NCBI RefSeq assembly: GCF_003968755.1
Contig: NZ_RYDL01000016.1
Location: 1-62,326 of the forward strand
DNA: 62,326 nucleotides
Source of the DNA: Flavobacterium sp. RSP15
GTDB taxonomy: Bacteria > Bacteroidota > Bacteroidia > Flavobacteriales > Flavobacteriaceae
Reading direction: 5' to 3'
Part shown: piece after piece, positions 1-9,819 of the stretch
Numbering within the stretch: the stretch's first letter is position 1
Layout: every line of letters begins with the position of its first letter
Notes under the pieces: model-generated
What the model was told of the DNA's origin: nothing
The model's input: the letters and a program-made list of their open reading frames with translations, nothing else
The model's database searches: none
Made by a program: the position numbers and the translations under genes

Positions 1-38
1 GTCCGCTTCACATAGCGTGTTTCTTCATGTTTTTCCAT
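1..38 (-). CDS. IS3-type transposase OrfA, first 12 codons only
   Basis: An ATG at 38-36 opens a frame reading MEKHEETRYVKR before the window edge. From memory this resembles the N-terminus of flavobacterial IS3-type OrfA proteins, small helix-turn-helix proteins that bind the element ends. Only 12 residues are visible, so the identification is tentative and depends on the adjacent IS-like terminus. Confidence 0.5.
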   Translation of the reverse strand, partial: MEKHEETRYVKR

Positions 39-76
39 TAGGATACTTTTTGTGTATCGCTATTTCAGGACGGGAC
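1..76 (-). mobile_element. 5' end of an IS3-like insertion sequence (cut by window edge)
   Basis: On the minus strand the sequence begins TGTCCCGTCCTGAAATAG at position 76 and leads, after about 38 bases, into the start of a transposase-like reading frame that runs off the window. Ends that begin TG and close with CA are usual for IS3-family elements. The other end and the catalytic orfB are outside the window, so the family call rests on the terminus and the first residues only. Coding of the neighbouring secreted protein ends at 119, 43 bp away. Confidence 0.6.
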
Positions 77-118
77 ATTTTATATTAATAAAAACCTTAT
101 AAAATAATAGAGAAGTTT

Positions 119-3100
119 TTATCGTTTCAAAGAAAAATGGGATTTATATTCTTTTAAAACAGAGTCCTCAGTATAGAAAATTGAAAACCAGTAATCATCC
201 GCTGGGAGTCCATATCCATTGAAAGTTCCATCCCAACTGGAATCGTTTGGCAAAAATTCTTTCAATAGTTTTCCATAACGATCGAAAATATATAATTTTA
301 AATTTTCTTGATTTGATATTCCAGTAATGTTCCAGGTATCGTTAAATCCATCTCCGTTTGGAGTAAAGAATTTAGGGCTGTTGATAAGTTTCACTGTTAC
401 TGGAATGGTGAAAGTTCCGCAATTGGCATCGCTGACTGTTACTTCATGAATTCCGGAACTCACATTGGTGAACACATTACTCTTTTGAGGGGAACCTGCA
501 TCTAATGAATATAAGAAATTACTTCCATCACCTACAAATGGGACGGCAGTAACAATTATAGTTTGGTTGTCCGTAAACCATCCGCTGGTTGTAAAAGTTA
601 CAGAGGCTGGTTTTGAAGATTCAATAACCGTAAAAGAGACGCTGTCAGCAGTACAGCCAAAAATGGATAAGTTCGTAACAGTGAGCGTATAGTTTCCAGG
701 TTCATTTGTTGACAAATTCTCAGCAGTACTTATTAAAGTTCCATCTTCACTTTTCCATTTAAAGGAATATTGTGGTGCAGTAAATCCACTTTCAATCAAG
801 GCATTGGTGGTGATTCCGGTATCAATATCGATACAAATGGTAGGAACGATAAGGACTGGTTTTGGTTTTTTGGTGATAGTAATTACCATCGGTTTTTCGG
901 CAGGACAAATCACTGTTGCTGATGTTCCTGATTGGGCATAGCCATAAATAGTGGTTGAAACAGTGATGAAATCCCCAGGGAATTTTTCAGTGTTGTTGCC
1001 TCCCGGACCACCTGGATTGGTGAAGTATCGTGTTACAGGAGCTGTATACAAAGGAAGTTCAAAAGATTCACATCTGGTGACAGGAGTAATAGGTGTAATA
1101 ATTGGAGTATTATAAATGGTGACAATAAAAGGATCTTCATCAATGCAGGTAACTCTATTGTTGTTTTCTACATATACAAAAAGCGTTGCTGTGGCAGTTA
1201 TTGGGGAATAAGGAGGCAGTAATTGCACTCCAGTTCCATAGGGACCATTGGAAGCAGTGTAATAACTTCCAATCCCTACTATGGTTGGTAAATTAAAACT
1301 ATTGCAGGCATATTGATCTGCTATGTCATTTACAAAAGTGACTAAAACATCTATACTGTATTCTGATACGCAGCTGTTCGTGGCGATAGCAGGAGCATAA
1401 ACATAGATTGTTTTTGAGGTTGTCAAAACAGTACCGGGCGGTAAGACAGGATTTGTGGGTGAGGGTCCGCCTGTAAATTCGTAATATTCCCCGTTTATCA
1501 AATTATCTAAAATATAATTTTGGGCACATCGAATAACTTCAACTGGTTTTGCATCAATTGCAGGCGATTTATTGATGGTAATTAAGAATTCTTCTTGCAC
1601 ATAACAGGGTCCGGAAGTAGCTTTGTCATAAAAATACATGATTTGCGTTGTCGTTACAGGATAGCCCACTGGCCGAAGCGTACCTGTTCCTAAAGTTCCC
1701 GTGAAATAATTTCCTGAATGTGCTACTGCAGGTAAATAATAGACGTCGCATTGCGGATCTGTATCTGCTAATACTGGTAAAGGTGCAATATTTACCGTAA
1801 TGGTAAAACGTAAATTATCGGTACACGTTTGACCTGTGACATAAAACCAAAGTGTTGTAGTGGCATTAATGAATGTTCCGGCAGGAATAACTGTTCCGCC
1901 ACCCGCAGGAGCAGTTCGATATTCTCCTACTGTTAATGCAGGCAGTTTATAGGCGGAACAGGAGTTTACATCTGTTGGAGGCGTGATGCTTGATAGATTA
2001 ATAAAAACTTTAAAGATTTTTTCATCAGCACAATTTTTTGGAGACGTAGCTGTTTCTTTATAAACGTAGATTTGAGTAGTTGTATTTATTACTGTTCCAG
2101 CAGACAAAAGAGATCCGCTCTTGTTACTGCCTGTATAGTAGACGCCGCCACTGAGATCCGCCGGCAGAATATAGGATGTACATGCAAATTGATTTACATA
2201 ATTCGGCAATGCAGTAAAGGGTATTATTGTGATTTCAAAAGGGTTTTCTAGTCTACAAGACGGGGTAACCGTAGTATCCTCAAACCATACATATATCCTG
2301 TTTATTCCCACAGTATTTATTGTGGATCCAGCAGCTAATTGTGTGTTTCCGGGAGTGCTACTACCTCCGCTTTGAGTGAAATATTTTGAATAGGGTAAAG
2401 TCGGAAGCGTATATTTTGTACAATAGGTTTCGGAAGCAGGTGTGATTGCACTTAAATTAGCAATAGTAACATTAAAAGAATCTTGATTGGTACACACTCC
2501 GGATTGATTGAAAACATATAAATTAGTTGTCGTTGTAGTTATCACGTTTCCGGCAAAAAGTTGCGTTCCAGTTCCATTAGTTCCAGTCCAATATTGTGCT
2601 CCGGCATTTAGCAATACAGGTAAGGTATAGGACGTACAAACAAACACATCGTTTAACATATCGACTTGAGGTAATGGAGATACTAATAATTGAAAACTAG
2701 TAACAACATAACAATTAGGATTTGAAATGTTTTGTAATCGAACCCACAAGGTTGCGCTTGGCGATAACAATTGGTTGCTCGAATTTAGAGTTATGATGTT
2801 AATATTGTTATTAGCTCCAACTAATGATGAGTGAAAAGTAAGTATCTTGTCCGAGGTATTTTGAGAACCTATGATCGATGCAATTTGTGACGTCAAATTG
2901 AAATTAGCTTTTAAAGGGCTTTCAGATAAATTTCTGGAGCATAATGTTGCATCTGCCGGGGTATTTGCAATTTGTGGTGGCGGAACAATAAGCAATTGGA
3001 AAGACCTGATCTCGTAGCATAATGTATTTGGGTTTTCAATTCTGACAAAAATTTGCGTGCCACTTTCAGTACTCGCAATCGTCTGAAGGATTGGTACTGC

Positions 3101-4405
3101 TCCAGTATTCCCAATGGCATCTCCATTAGTTAGGTGATAGGAAATAATAGTGTAAGCAGGCAAATCATCTAAAGCACCAGCTGTTCCGGACGATTGGTTA
3201 ACGCCGGCTAGAATGATTATGCTGTTTTTATTTAAATCAAAATCAGAGGATGAAGCTCCGGAATCACACACGTAAATGTTAGGAACGGTATTTAATACAC
3301 CAATCTTAGGGTAAATTTCTATAATGATTTCATCGGTAACCGCGATGCATTCAGGTTCTTTATACGTGACACTGTAGGTATGAATTCCGGAGCTAACCAG
3401 TGGAGTAATTGTGTTGAGGTTCAGTGTTTTTCCTGTTTGTGTGGGAGAGAATACTATTCCATTTTTTTTCCAAACAAAAGTAGTTGCCGGATCTAAACCT
3501 GACGCTGATAATGTTGGCAACGTGTTTCCTGGGCAAATTGCAGCCTTGTTTGCCGTTGTGTAATCCAACCCCAATACATCTTGACCAATATTAAAACTAT
3601 TGGCTTCCAGAAATATTGCAGAATCATAACCTATATTATTTCCACCATCAGCAATTACTAATTTAATGCGGTACACATGAGTTACATCCAAACTGGCTGC
3701 AGAGGCTATCATGGAAATCGTTTGCCCATTAAAATTTATCGCAGGTCCAAATCCAGGGCCATTAAAAGCACCAAAATAGCTCGGGTAGGCAGAAGGACAA
3801 TTAGAATTATTGGTGTTATTTCGTATTGTTTCGACAGAAACCGGTATCATTGTACCGGGAATTACTGCTAAATTTACAGTACTCCCTCCAGCAGTTACAT
3901 CCTTCAGAAGAAATGCAAAAGCATCAGAAAAATTACACTGGGAAGTCCCATATTCTTCGGAAGCAAAAAGAAAATAAAAATCAAAACTGGGTGTTTTGGG
4001 TTGAAAATCAAATTCAATATAACTGGCATTTACTGAATTCATAGTTATTCCAGACTGAGAAAGTAAATTAGCTTCTAAATCTGAATCGCCAGACCATGCT
4101 GGAAAACCATCGCTGAGAATAGTAGTATTTGGGGCCGGAATTTTAGTCACATCTCCCGTGCTTAATACTACTCCGCTTGAAAATGGAAAGGCAGTATTGG
4201 TATTTTCAAAATAACCAATTCCGTTTGAAGATCCAAAAGCAGTTCCTGTTCTCGAAATTACATTAGTACTTAAAACACAAGGGGAGTTCACTAAGACCTG
4301 ATTTACCAGTTGGTTAACCGTATATTTTGTTGTACTTATTGTAACTGATTGGGAGTAAGAAGTATGTATAACAATCAGCAATATAAAAATAAGTATATTT
4401 TTCAT
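119..4405 (-). CDS. Giant secreted choice-of-anchor-L protein with T9SS type B sorting domain
   Basis: Secreted, probably cell-surface protein of about 1,428 residues. The likely start is the ATG at 4405, because it opens directly into a signal peptide (MKNILIFILLIVIHTSYSQ); a longer frame reaches 4456. Residues about 20-280 form a choice-of-anchor-L domain, with the typical FASEEYG segment and a late IADGGNN segment. Eight degenerate modules of about 70-80 residues follow, each with C-x2-Y-x-LP near its start, a G-x-Y-[FY]-T strand, a [PA]-G-x-x-I-x-T-T strand and a second cysteine. The last 85 residues (FFTPNGDGFNDTW onward, ending SHFSLKR) are the type B C-terminal signal recognised by the type IX secretion system. 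It is transcribed alone. The role is probably adhesion or matrix contact, inferred from architecture. The modular repeats are prone to recombination. Confidence 0.9.
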   Translation of the reverse strand: MKNILIFILLIVIHTSYSQSVTISTTKYTVNQLVNQVLVNSPCVLSTNVISRTGTAFGSSNGIGYFENTNTAFPFSSGVVLSTGDVTKIPAPNTTILSDGFPAWSGDSDLEANLLSQSGITMNSVNASYIEFDFQPKTPSFDFYFLFASEEYGTSQCNFSDAFAFLLKDVTAGGSTVNLAVIPGTMIPVSVETIRNNTNNSNCPSAYPSYFGAFNGPGFGPAINFNGQTISMIASAASLDVTHVYRIKLVIADGGNNIGYDSAIFLEANSFNIGQDVLGLDYTTANKAAICPGNTLPTLSASGLDPATTFVWKKNGIVFSPTQTGKTLNLNTITPLVSSGIHTYSVTYKEPECIAVTDEIIIEIYPKIGVLNTVPNIYVCDSGASSSDFDLNKNSIIILAGVNQSSGTAGALDDLPAYTIISYHLTNGDAIGNTGAVPILQTIASTESGTQIFVRIENPNTLCYEIRSFQLLIVPPPQIANTPADATLCSRNLSESPLKANFNLTSQIASIIGSQNTSDKILTFHSSLVGANNNINIITLNSSNQLLSPSATLWVRLQNISNPNCYVVTSFQLLVSPLPQVDMLNDVFVCTSYTLPVLLNAGAQYWTGTNGTGTQLFAGNVITTTTTNLYVFNQSGVCTNQDSFNVTIANLSAITPASETYCTKYTLPTLPYSKYFTQSGGSSTPGNTQLAAGSTINTVGINRIYVWFEDTTVTPSCRLENPFEITIIPFTALPNYVNQFACTSYILPADLSGGVYYTGSNKSGSLLSAGTVINTTTQIYVYKETATSPKNCADEKIFKVFINLSSITPPTDVNSCSAYKLPALTVGEYRTAPAGGGTVIPAGTFINATTTLWFYVTGQTCTDNLRFTITVNIAPLPVLADTDPQCDVYYLPAVAHSGNYFTGTLGTGTLRPVGYPVTTTQIMYFYDKATSGPCYVQEEFLITINKSPAIDAKPVEVIRCAQNYILDNLINGEYYEFTGGPSPTNPVLPPGTVLTTSKTIYVYAPAIATNSCVSEYSIDVLVTFVNDIADQYACNSFNLPTIVGIGSYYTASNGPYGTGVQLLPPYSPITATATLFVYVENNNRVTCIDEDPFIVTIYNTPIITPITPVTRCESFELPLYTAPVTRYFTNPGGPGGNNTEKFPGDFITVSTTIYGYAQSGTSATVICPAEKPMVITITKKPKPVLIVPTICIDIDTGITTNALIESGFTAPQYSFKWKSEDGTLISTAENLSTNEPGNYTLTVTNLSIFGCTADSVSFTVIESSKPASVTFTTSGWFTDNQTIIVTAVPFVGDGSNFLYSLDAGSPQKSNVFTNVSSGIHEVTVSDANCGTFTIPVTVKLINSPKFFTPNGDGFNDTWNITGISNQENLKLYIFDRYGKLLKEFLPNDSSWDGTFNGYGLPADDYWFSIFYTEDSVLKEYKSHFSLKR

Positions 4406-4581
4406 GTTGTAGGTCGTTAATTTGCATAGTAAAAATAATGAAAATTGAATTATCATCTTTGAAAAACACTAAAATTATAGTAACTGAATCTTAAAAATAG
4501 TTACAAAACGGTTTTTTTGATCCAATAGTGATTATAAGATGTAATTGAACAACTTTTATAAACATATTAAGGAATTAGAAT

Positions 4582-4589
4582 TATCTTTG
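4582..4589 (+). promoter_or_regulatory. Putative -7 element for argS
   Basis: TATCTTTG matches the Bacteroidetes -7 consensus TANNTTTG. It lies 18 bp before the argS ATG, so the transcript would have a very short leader. I see no convincing TTTG -33 box at the usual distance, which lowers confidence. Confidence 0.45.
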
Positions 4590-4607
4590 CATTTTTAAAT
4601 TTACATC

Positions 4608-6386
4608 ATGACATTATCACAGATTCTTACGCCCTCCATCGAAAAAGCTGTAAAAGCCTTATTTGAAGTTACCATTGATAAGGTTGAATTTCAAACTACA
4701 CGCAAAGAATTTGAAGGGGATATCACCATGGTTATTTTCCCATTGTTGAAAGTAGTCAAAAGTAATCCTGTAGAACTAGGGAATAAAATAGGAGCTTATT
4801 TGGTCGAAAACATGGTAGAAGTAAGTCGATTTAATGTTGTTTCAGGCTTTTTAAATATTGTTATTTCTGATGACTATTATTTGGATTTCTTTAATGAAAT
4901 AAAAGATGATGTACACTTTGGTTTTGTAATGCCTTCTCCTAATGACAAAGCGGTTATGGTAGAATATTCTTCACCAAACACAAATAAACCATTGCATTTA
5001 GGTCACGTACGCAACAATCTTTTAGGATATTCGGTGGCGGAGATTATCAAAGCTTCTGGTAAAAAAGTGTACAAAACTCAAATCATTAATGATAGAGGAA
5101 TCCATATTTGTAAATCGATGTTGGCTTGGCAAAAATTCGGAAATGGAGAAACTCCAGAATCAACAGGATTAAAAGGAGATAAATTAGTAGGTAATTATTA
5201 TGTTGCTTTTGATAAAAAGTACAAAGAAGAAATAGCGCAATTAATAAGCGCAGGTAAAACAGAAGAAGAGGCAAAGAAACAAGCACCAATTATTTTGGAA
5301 GCGCAAGAAATGTTATTGAAATGGGAAGCTGGGGATGCCAAAGTAATCTCGCTTTGGAAAACTATGAACCAATGGGTTTATGATGGTTTTGCTATTTCGT
5401 ATAAAAACCTTGGAGTCGATTTCGATAAATATTATTACGAAAGTAATACCTATTTATTAGGAAAAGATGTTGTTCAGATTGGTTTAGACAGAGGCGTTTT
5501 CGAAAAAGATCCGGATGGTTCCGTGTGGATTGATTTAACGGACGAAGGTTTAGATCGTAAAATTGTATTGCGTTCTGACGGTACTGCAGTTTATATGACG
5601 CAAGATATTGGTACTGCAATCCAGCGTGTGAAAGATTATCCAGATGTAGGCGGAATGGTTTATACCGTTGGGAATGAGCAAGATTATCACTTTAAAGTGT
5701 TGTTTCTTATCTTGAAAAAATTAGGTTTTGATTGGTCTAAAAACCAATTTCATTTATCATACGGAATGGTAGATTTGCCTTCTGGAAAGATGAAAAGCCG
5801 TGAAGGAACGGTTGTTGATGCCGATGATTTAATGCAGGAAATGATAGATACGGCGCAAAAAATCGCAGAAGATTTAGGGAAATTAGACAACTATTCTGCG
5901 GAAGAGAAAAGTAAGCTATATAAAACTATAGGTTTGGGTGCTTTAAAATATTATATTTTGAAAGTAGATCCTAAAAAGCGAATCCTATTTAATCCGGAAG
6001 AATCGGTAGATTTTGCCGGAAATACCGGTCCGTTTATTCAATATACGTATGCCAGAATTCAATCTATTATTCGTAAAGCAAATTTTGACTTTTCGAATAA
6101 ATCAAAAGTTGCAATACTTCATGAAAAAGAGAAAGAATTGGTGAAACAGTTAGCGTTGTTTCCTGAAGTGATACAAAATGCAGCGCAGCATCACAGTCCG
6201 GCTTTGCTTGCAAATTTCACCTATGATATAGTTCGGGAATACAACTCATTCTATCAGGCGGTTCCTATTCTTGGCGAAGAAGATTTTGAAAAGAAAATTT
6301 TCCGAGTTCAATTATCTAAAAAAGTAGCAGATACTATAGCGGCTTCCTTTAAACTATTAGGTATTAGTGTGCCGGCAAGAATGTAA
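4608..6386 (+). CDS. argS: Arginine-tRNA ligase
   Basis: Cytoplasmic class I aminoacyl-tRNA synthetase that charges tRNA-Arg with arginine using ATP. At 592 residues it has the normal ArgRS length. The N-terminal additional domain covers about 1-110. The HIGH motif is HLGH at 130-133, inside the conserved SSPNTNKPLHLGHVRNN block. The KMSKS-equivalent loop reads KMKSREG at 394-400, the relaxed form usual in ArgRS. The C-terminal helical anticodon-binding domain ends in VPARM, the conserved C-terminus of the family. It is a single gene with a Bacteroidetes-type -7 box just upstream; the next gene follows after 52 bp. Confidence 0.97.
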   Translation: MTLSQILTPSIEKAVKALFEVTIDKVEFQTTRKEFEGDITMVIFPLLKVVKSNPVELGNKIGAYLVENMVEVSRFNVVSGFLNIVISDDYYLDFFNEIKDDVHFGFVMPSPNDKAVMVEYSSPNTNKPLHLGHVRNNLLGYSVAEIIKASGKKVYKTQIINDRGIHICKSMLAWQKFGNGETPESTGLKGDKLVGNYYVAFDKKYKEEIAQLISAGKTEEEAKKQAPIILEAQEMLLKWEAGDAKVISLWKTMNQWVYDGFAISYKNLGVDFDKYYYESNTYLLGKDVVQIGLDRGVFEKDPDGSVWIDLTDEGLDRKIVLRSDGTAVYMTQDIGTAIQRVKDYPDVGGMVYTVGNEQDYHFKVLFLILKKLGFDWSKNQFHLSYGMVDLPSGKMKSREGTVVDADDLMQEMIDTAQKIAEDLGKLDNYSAEEKSKLYKTIGLGALKYYILKVDPKKRILFNPEESVDFAGNTGPFIQYTYARIQSIIRKANFDFSNKSKVAILHEKEKELVKQLALFPEVIQNAAQHHSPALLANFTYDIVREYNSFYQAVPILGEEDFEKKIFRVQLSKKVADTIAASFKLLGISVPARM

Positions 6387-6438
6387 TATTGGTATATTTT
6401 TTGCGTTAATAATTACTTAATAATTTAAAAATACGATT

Positions 6439-7155
6439 ATGAAAAAATTTTCAATCTTAGCTTTACTTGCACTTGTAATAAGTTCTTGTACAAATGATCC
6501 CGCTTCAGGAGGGAATGTAACCTTGAAAGCCTCCGCGGTGTCTACAACAGCTAAGACTTCTCTAAATGCTCGTACTGCTGCCTCTACAGTAGTTTTTACT
6601 GATTTTAAAATTAATATTGGGAATATCGAATTTGAAACCGACATGGAAGATGCGATGTACAGTATGGATCCCAAATATGATGACGTTAAACTTAATGGGC
6701 CATTTTTATTAGACTTGCTTGATCCAAACCTAACGTTAAGTCCATTTATTACTTCTGTAAATGTTCCGAATGCGAGATATGAGGAAATCGAATTTAAATT
6801 CGAAAAATCTACTTTACTTGATGAAATGAATGGTAAGACTTATTTGATTAAAGGAACCATAAATGGGAAACCATTTATTATCTGGAGTGATGAGGATGCC
6901 GAACTTGAATTGGATTTTGAAGACCAAAACAAAGATTTCACTATCAACAGTAATGATTTATCTTTAAACATTAAAATACATCTTGATGCTTTAATGAATA
7001 AATTAACAACTTTGGCAGACCAAGGCCTATTATTAGATACCGATGGAGACGGAGTTATCGAAATTAGTACTGGTAATGATGATAGTCACAACGATATTGG
7101 TGACTTCATGAAAAATTTACTAGAAAATGAAATAGATTTAGACGACAACGATTAA
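6439..7155 (+). CDS. Lipoprotein of unknown function
   Basis: A 238-residue protein with a lipoprotein signal: a hydrophobic N-terminus followed by the lipobox LVISSC, with Cys17 as the lipidation site. It is therefore expected at the outer membrane. A beta-rich stretch begins around residue 35 (FTDFKINIGNIEFE), and the C-terminal half is acidic, with a calcium-loop-like DTDGDGVIE and an Asp-rich tail ending DLDDND. I do not recognise a named family. The beta pattern slightly recalls DUF4382-type carbohydrate-binding lipoproteins, but I would not assign that. It has its own strong terminator downstream. Confidence 0.8.
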   Translation: MKKFSILALLALVISSCTNDPASGGNVTLKASAVSTTAKTSLNARTAASTVVFTDFKINIGNIEFETDMEDAMYSMDPKYDDVKLNGPFLLDLLDPNLTLSPFITSVNVPNARYEEIEFKFEKSTLLDEMNGKTYLIKGTINGKPFIIWSDEDAELELDFEDQNKDFTINSNDLSLNIKIHLDALMNKLTTLADQGLLLDTDGDGVIEISTGNDDSHNDIGDFMKNLLENEIDLDDND

Positions 7156-7180
7156 TCTAAAGTTAATTGATCATACAATA

Positions 7181-7215
7181 AAAGAGGCTATCTGAAGAAG
7201 ATAGCCTCTTTTTAT
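7181..7215 (+). terminator. Rho-independent terminator after the lipoprotein gene
   Basis: A perfect 12-bp stem (7181-7192 with 7200-7211) with a 7-nt loop is followed by a T-rich run. It lies 25 bp after the lipoprotein stop and separates it from ffh. Confidence 0.9.
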
Positions 7216-7282
7216 TTATAATACTATTTAAACTTCAAAATCAAATGCTTAAATTTGCGCCTTAATTAAAGAGAAAAAAAGT

Positions 7283-8632
7283 ATGTTCGATAATTTAAGC
7301 GATAAACTAGATAAAGCCTTTCATATACTTAAAGGTCACGGAAAAATCACCGAAGTAAATGTAGCCGAAACGTTGAAAGAAGTTCGAAGAGCCTTGCTTG
7401 ATGCGGATGTCAACTTTAAAATCGCTAAAGATTTTACCACCAAAGTAAAAGAAAAAGCAATTGGACAGGATGTATTGACAACACTTCAACCTGGACAATT
7501 ACTAGTAAAGTTAGTAAAAGATGAATTGACAGAATTAATGGGTGGTGATGTTGCCGGAATCAATCTTTCCGGGAATCCAACGGTTATTTTGATGGCTGGT
7601 TTGCAAGGTTCCGGGAAAACTACTTTCTCGGGAAAATTAGCGAATTATCTTCAAACAAAAAAGAACAAAAAGCCATTATTAGTAGCCTGTGATATTTACC
7701 GTCCAGCGGCAATTCAACAATTATATGTAGTTGGAGATTCGATAGGGGTGGAGGTATATTCTGAGCCAGAAAATAAAAATCCGGTTGAAATTGCGCAAAA
7801 CGCAATCAAACATGCAAAAGCAAATGGATTCAATGTCGTGATTGTCGATACTGCTGGTCGTTTAGCTGTCGATGAGGAAATGATGAACGAAATAGAACGT
7901 GTTCATAAAGCCATCGAGCCACAAGAAACCTTGTTTGTAGTGGATGCAATGACCGGACAAGATGCTGTGAATACAGCAAAAACCTTCAACGAAAGATTAA
8001 ATTTTGATGGAGTTATTTTGACTAAATTGGATGGAGATACGCGTGGTGGAGCAGCAATTTCGATCAAATCAGTTGTTAATAAACCAATCAAATTCGTAGG
8101 TACAGGGGAAAAGATGGATGCCATTGATGTGTTCTATCCAATTCGTATGGCCGAAAGAATCTTGGGGATGGGAGATGTTGTGTCTTTGGTAGAAAGAGCC
8201 CAAGAACAATTTGACGAAGAAGAAGCACGAAAAATACAAAAGAAAATTGCCAAAAATGAATTCGGTTTTGATGATTTCCTTTCTCAAATTCAACAAGTAA
8301 AGAAAATGGGTAATATGAAAGATTTGGTTGGAATGATACCAGGTGCTTCAAAAGCCATGAAAGATGTGGAAATAGAAGACGATGCTTTCAAACATATTGA
8401 AGCCATTATTCACTCGATGACTCCAGTTGAAAGGAGCAAGCCGGCTCTAATTGACGTGAAAAGAAAAGCCCGAATTGCTAAAGGCTCCGGTACCAAAATC
8501 GAACAGGTGAATCAATTGATGAAACAGTTCGAACAAATGAGCAAGATGATGAAAATGATGCAAGGGCCAGGAGGTAAAAACCTTATGAAAATGATGGGTG
8601 GTATGAAAGGTGGAATGCCAGGAATGAGATAA
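7283..8632 (+). CDS. ffh: Signal recognition particle GTPase Ffh
   Basis: Protein subunit of the signal recognition particle. It binds 4.5S RNA and the signal sequences of nascent inner-membrane proteins and docks with FtsY. The 449 residues show the N domain (1-95), the G domain with P-loop GLQGSGKT at 106-113, DTAGR at 189-193 and TKLDGD at 247-252, and a methionine-rich M domain that ends in a run of KMM/GGM motifs. The length is normal. A TAAATTTG element at 7250-7257 is a plausible -7 box. The gene lies alone between two hairpins. Confidence 0.98.
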   Translation: MFDNLSDKLDKAFHILKGHGKITEVNVAETLKEVRRALLDADVNFKIAKDFTTKVKEKAIGQDVLTTLQPGQLLVKLVKDELTELMGGDVAGINLSGNPTVILMAGLQGSGKTTFSGKLANYLQTKKNKKPLLVACDIYRPAAIQQLYVVGDSIGVEVYSEPENKNPVEIAQNAIKHAKANGFNVVIVDTAGRLAVDEEMMNEIERVHKAIEPQETLFVVDAMTGQDAVNTAKTFNERLNFDGVILTKLDGDTRGGAAISIKSVVNKPIKFVGTGEKMDAIDVFYPIRMAERILGMGDVVSLVERAQEQFDEEEARKIQKKIAKNEFGFDDFLSQIQQVKKMGNMKDLVGMIPGASKAMKDVEIEDDAFKHIEAIIHSMTPVERSKPALIDVKRKARIAKGSGTKIEQVNQLMKQFEQMSKMMKMMQGPGGKNLMKMMGGMKGGMPGMR

Positions 8633-8641
8633 AATGAGTCA

Positions 8642-8688
8642 AAAGCCGAAAGTCTTAAAGTTGTAATGACTTTAAGACTTTCGGCTTT
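8642..8688 (+). terminator. Long perfect hairpin between ffh and folD
   Basis: A 20-bp perfect inverted repeat (8642-8661 with 8669-8688, loop TGTAATG) starts 9 bp after the ffh stop. The A-rich 5' arm and T-rich 3' arm would terminate in either direction, although the T run is short. The stem is longer than an ordinary terminator needs, and its sequence (AAAGTC/GACTTT) resembles the palindrome at 44394-44475, so it may be a dispersed repeat used as a terminator. Confidence 0.7.
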
Positions 8689-8709
8689 AATACATTAAAC
8701 TAAATAAAA

Positions 8710-9591
8710 ATGCAATTACTAGACGGAAAAAAAACTGCGGAAGATATAAAAAGCGAGATTGCTATTCAAGTGCAGAAAATGAAAGCTGACGGGCAGAAAG
8801 TGCCCCATTTAGCAGCGGTTCTTGTTGGGTCAAACGGCGCAAGTTTGACTTATGTTGGCAGCAAAGTAAGATCATGTCAACAAATAGGATTCGAATCTAC
8901 ATTGGTTTCTTTAGCGGAAGACATCTCGGAAGTTGAATTATTGGCAAAAATCAAAGACCTCAATGAAGATGATGAATTAGACGGTTTCATTGTTCAATTG
9001 CCTTTGCCCAAACACATCGACGAGCAGAAAATCCTGATGGCTATTGATCCTGATAAAGATGTGGATGGATTTCATCCAACCAATTTTGGAAAAATGGCTT
9101 TAGAAATGGAAACGTTTTTGCCCGCAACGCCTTATGGAATAATGGAATTGTTAGAACGTTACAAAGTAGAAACAGCGGGCAAGCATACTGTCGTTATTGG
9201 GCGAAGCCATATTGTGGGTCGACCAATGAGTATTTTGATGAGTCGCAAAGGTTATCCAGGGGATTCAACTGTAACTCTTACGCACAGTAGAACCAAAAAT
9301 ATAGAAGAATACACTAAAAATGCCGATATCATTATTACGGCTTTAGGAGTTCCTAATTACCTAAAAGCAGATATGGTGAAAGAAGGTGTTGTGGTTATTG
9401 ATGTGGGTATTACCAGAGTGGAAGATAGTTCACATCCAAAAGGATATGTGATTACCGGTGATGTTGATTTTGAAAATGTAAGTAAAAAAGCATCGTTTAT
9501 TACTCCGGTTCCGGGTGGAGTAGGACCTATGACCATTGCAATGTTATTGAAAAATACGCTTTTGGCACGGGAAATGAAAAGAAATAAATAA
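8710..9591 (+). CDS. folD: Bifunctional methylenetetrahydrofolate dehydrogenase/cyclohydrolase
   Basis: Cytoplasmic one-carbon enzyme that interconverts 5,10-methylene-THF, 5,10-methenyl-THF and 10-formyl-THF with NADP. The 293 residues match the usual length. The catalytic Tyr/Lys pair lies in TYVGSK (Tyr48, Lys52). QLPLPKHI, the NADP-binding [10 protein letters not shown] and the C-terminal [11 protein letters not shown] are all intact. It has hairpins on both sides and looks monocistronic. Confidence 0.97.
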   Translation: MQLLDGKKTAEDIKSEIAIQVQKMKADGQKVPHLAAVLVGSNGASLTYVGSKVRSCQQIGFESTLVSLAEDISEVELLAKIKDLNEDDELDGFIVQLPLPKHIDEQKILMAIDPDKDVDGFHPTNFGKMALEMETFLPATPYGIMELLERYKVETAGKHTVVIGRSHIVGRPMSILMSRKGYPGDSTVTLTHSRTKNIEEYTKNADIIITALGVPNYLKADMVKEGVVVIDVGITRVEDSSHPKGYVITGDVDFENVSKKASFITPVPGGVGPMTIAMLLKNTLLAREMKRNK

Positions 9592-9611
9592 AGAGAAAAT
9601 AGTTTTGATTG

Positions 9612-9644
9612 AAAGCCTTAGACAGCAGTTTAAGGCTTTTTTTA
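9612..9644 (+). terminator. Terminator after folD
   Basis: The stem AAAGCCTTA (9612-9620) pairs with TAAGGCTTT (9631-9639) and is followed by a T run. It lies 20 bp past the folD stop. Confidence 0.85.
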
Positions 9645-9728
9645 GTTTAAAAATGTATAAAATTCTGATAATTGAAGCGGAAATGGAATTTAAAGAATAC
9701 TTTTGTACCACTTAAAAAAACCTTTAAA

Positions 9729-9819
9729 ATGGACGATTATTATTCGGAAATGTTGAACTAATATAGCGCTTGAACGATTTTCAGGAGGCTGTACATAAAC
9801 CTATAGAATTTTTGAAATG
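9729..9819 (+). pseudogene. Possible short gene relic just upstream of the CorA-like gene
   Basis: An ATG at 9729 reads MDDYYSEMLN and stops at 9761. In another frame, a sensible peptide (NDFQEAVHKPIEFLK) runs up to the next gene and ends in a TGA that overlaps its ATG (ATGA). Together the two look like a small reading frame broken by at least one indel. It could also be chance or a leader. TACTTTTG at 9698-9705 is a possible -7 box for this transcript. Weak evidence. Confidence 0.25.

Noticed and set aside
119..4405. Regular spacing as a CRISPR-like or DNA-level tandem repeat
   Set aside because: Repetition is at protein level with diverged nucleotides; it is one coding frame. I saw no CRISPR array in the window.
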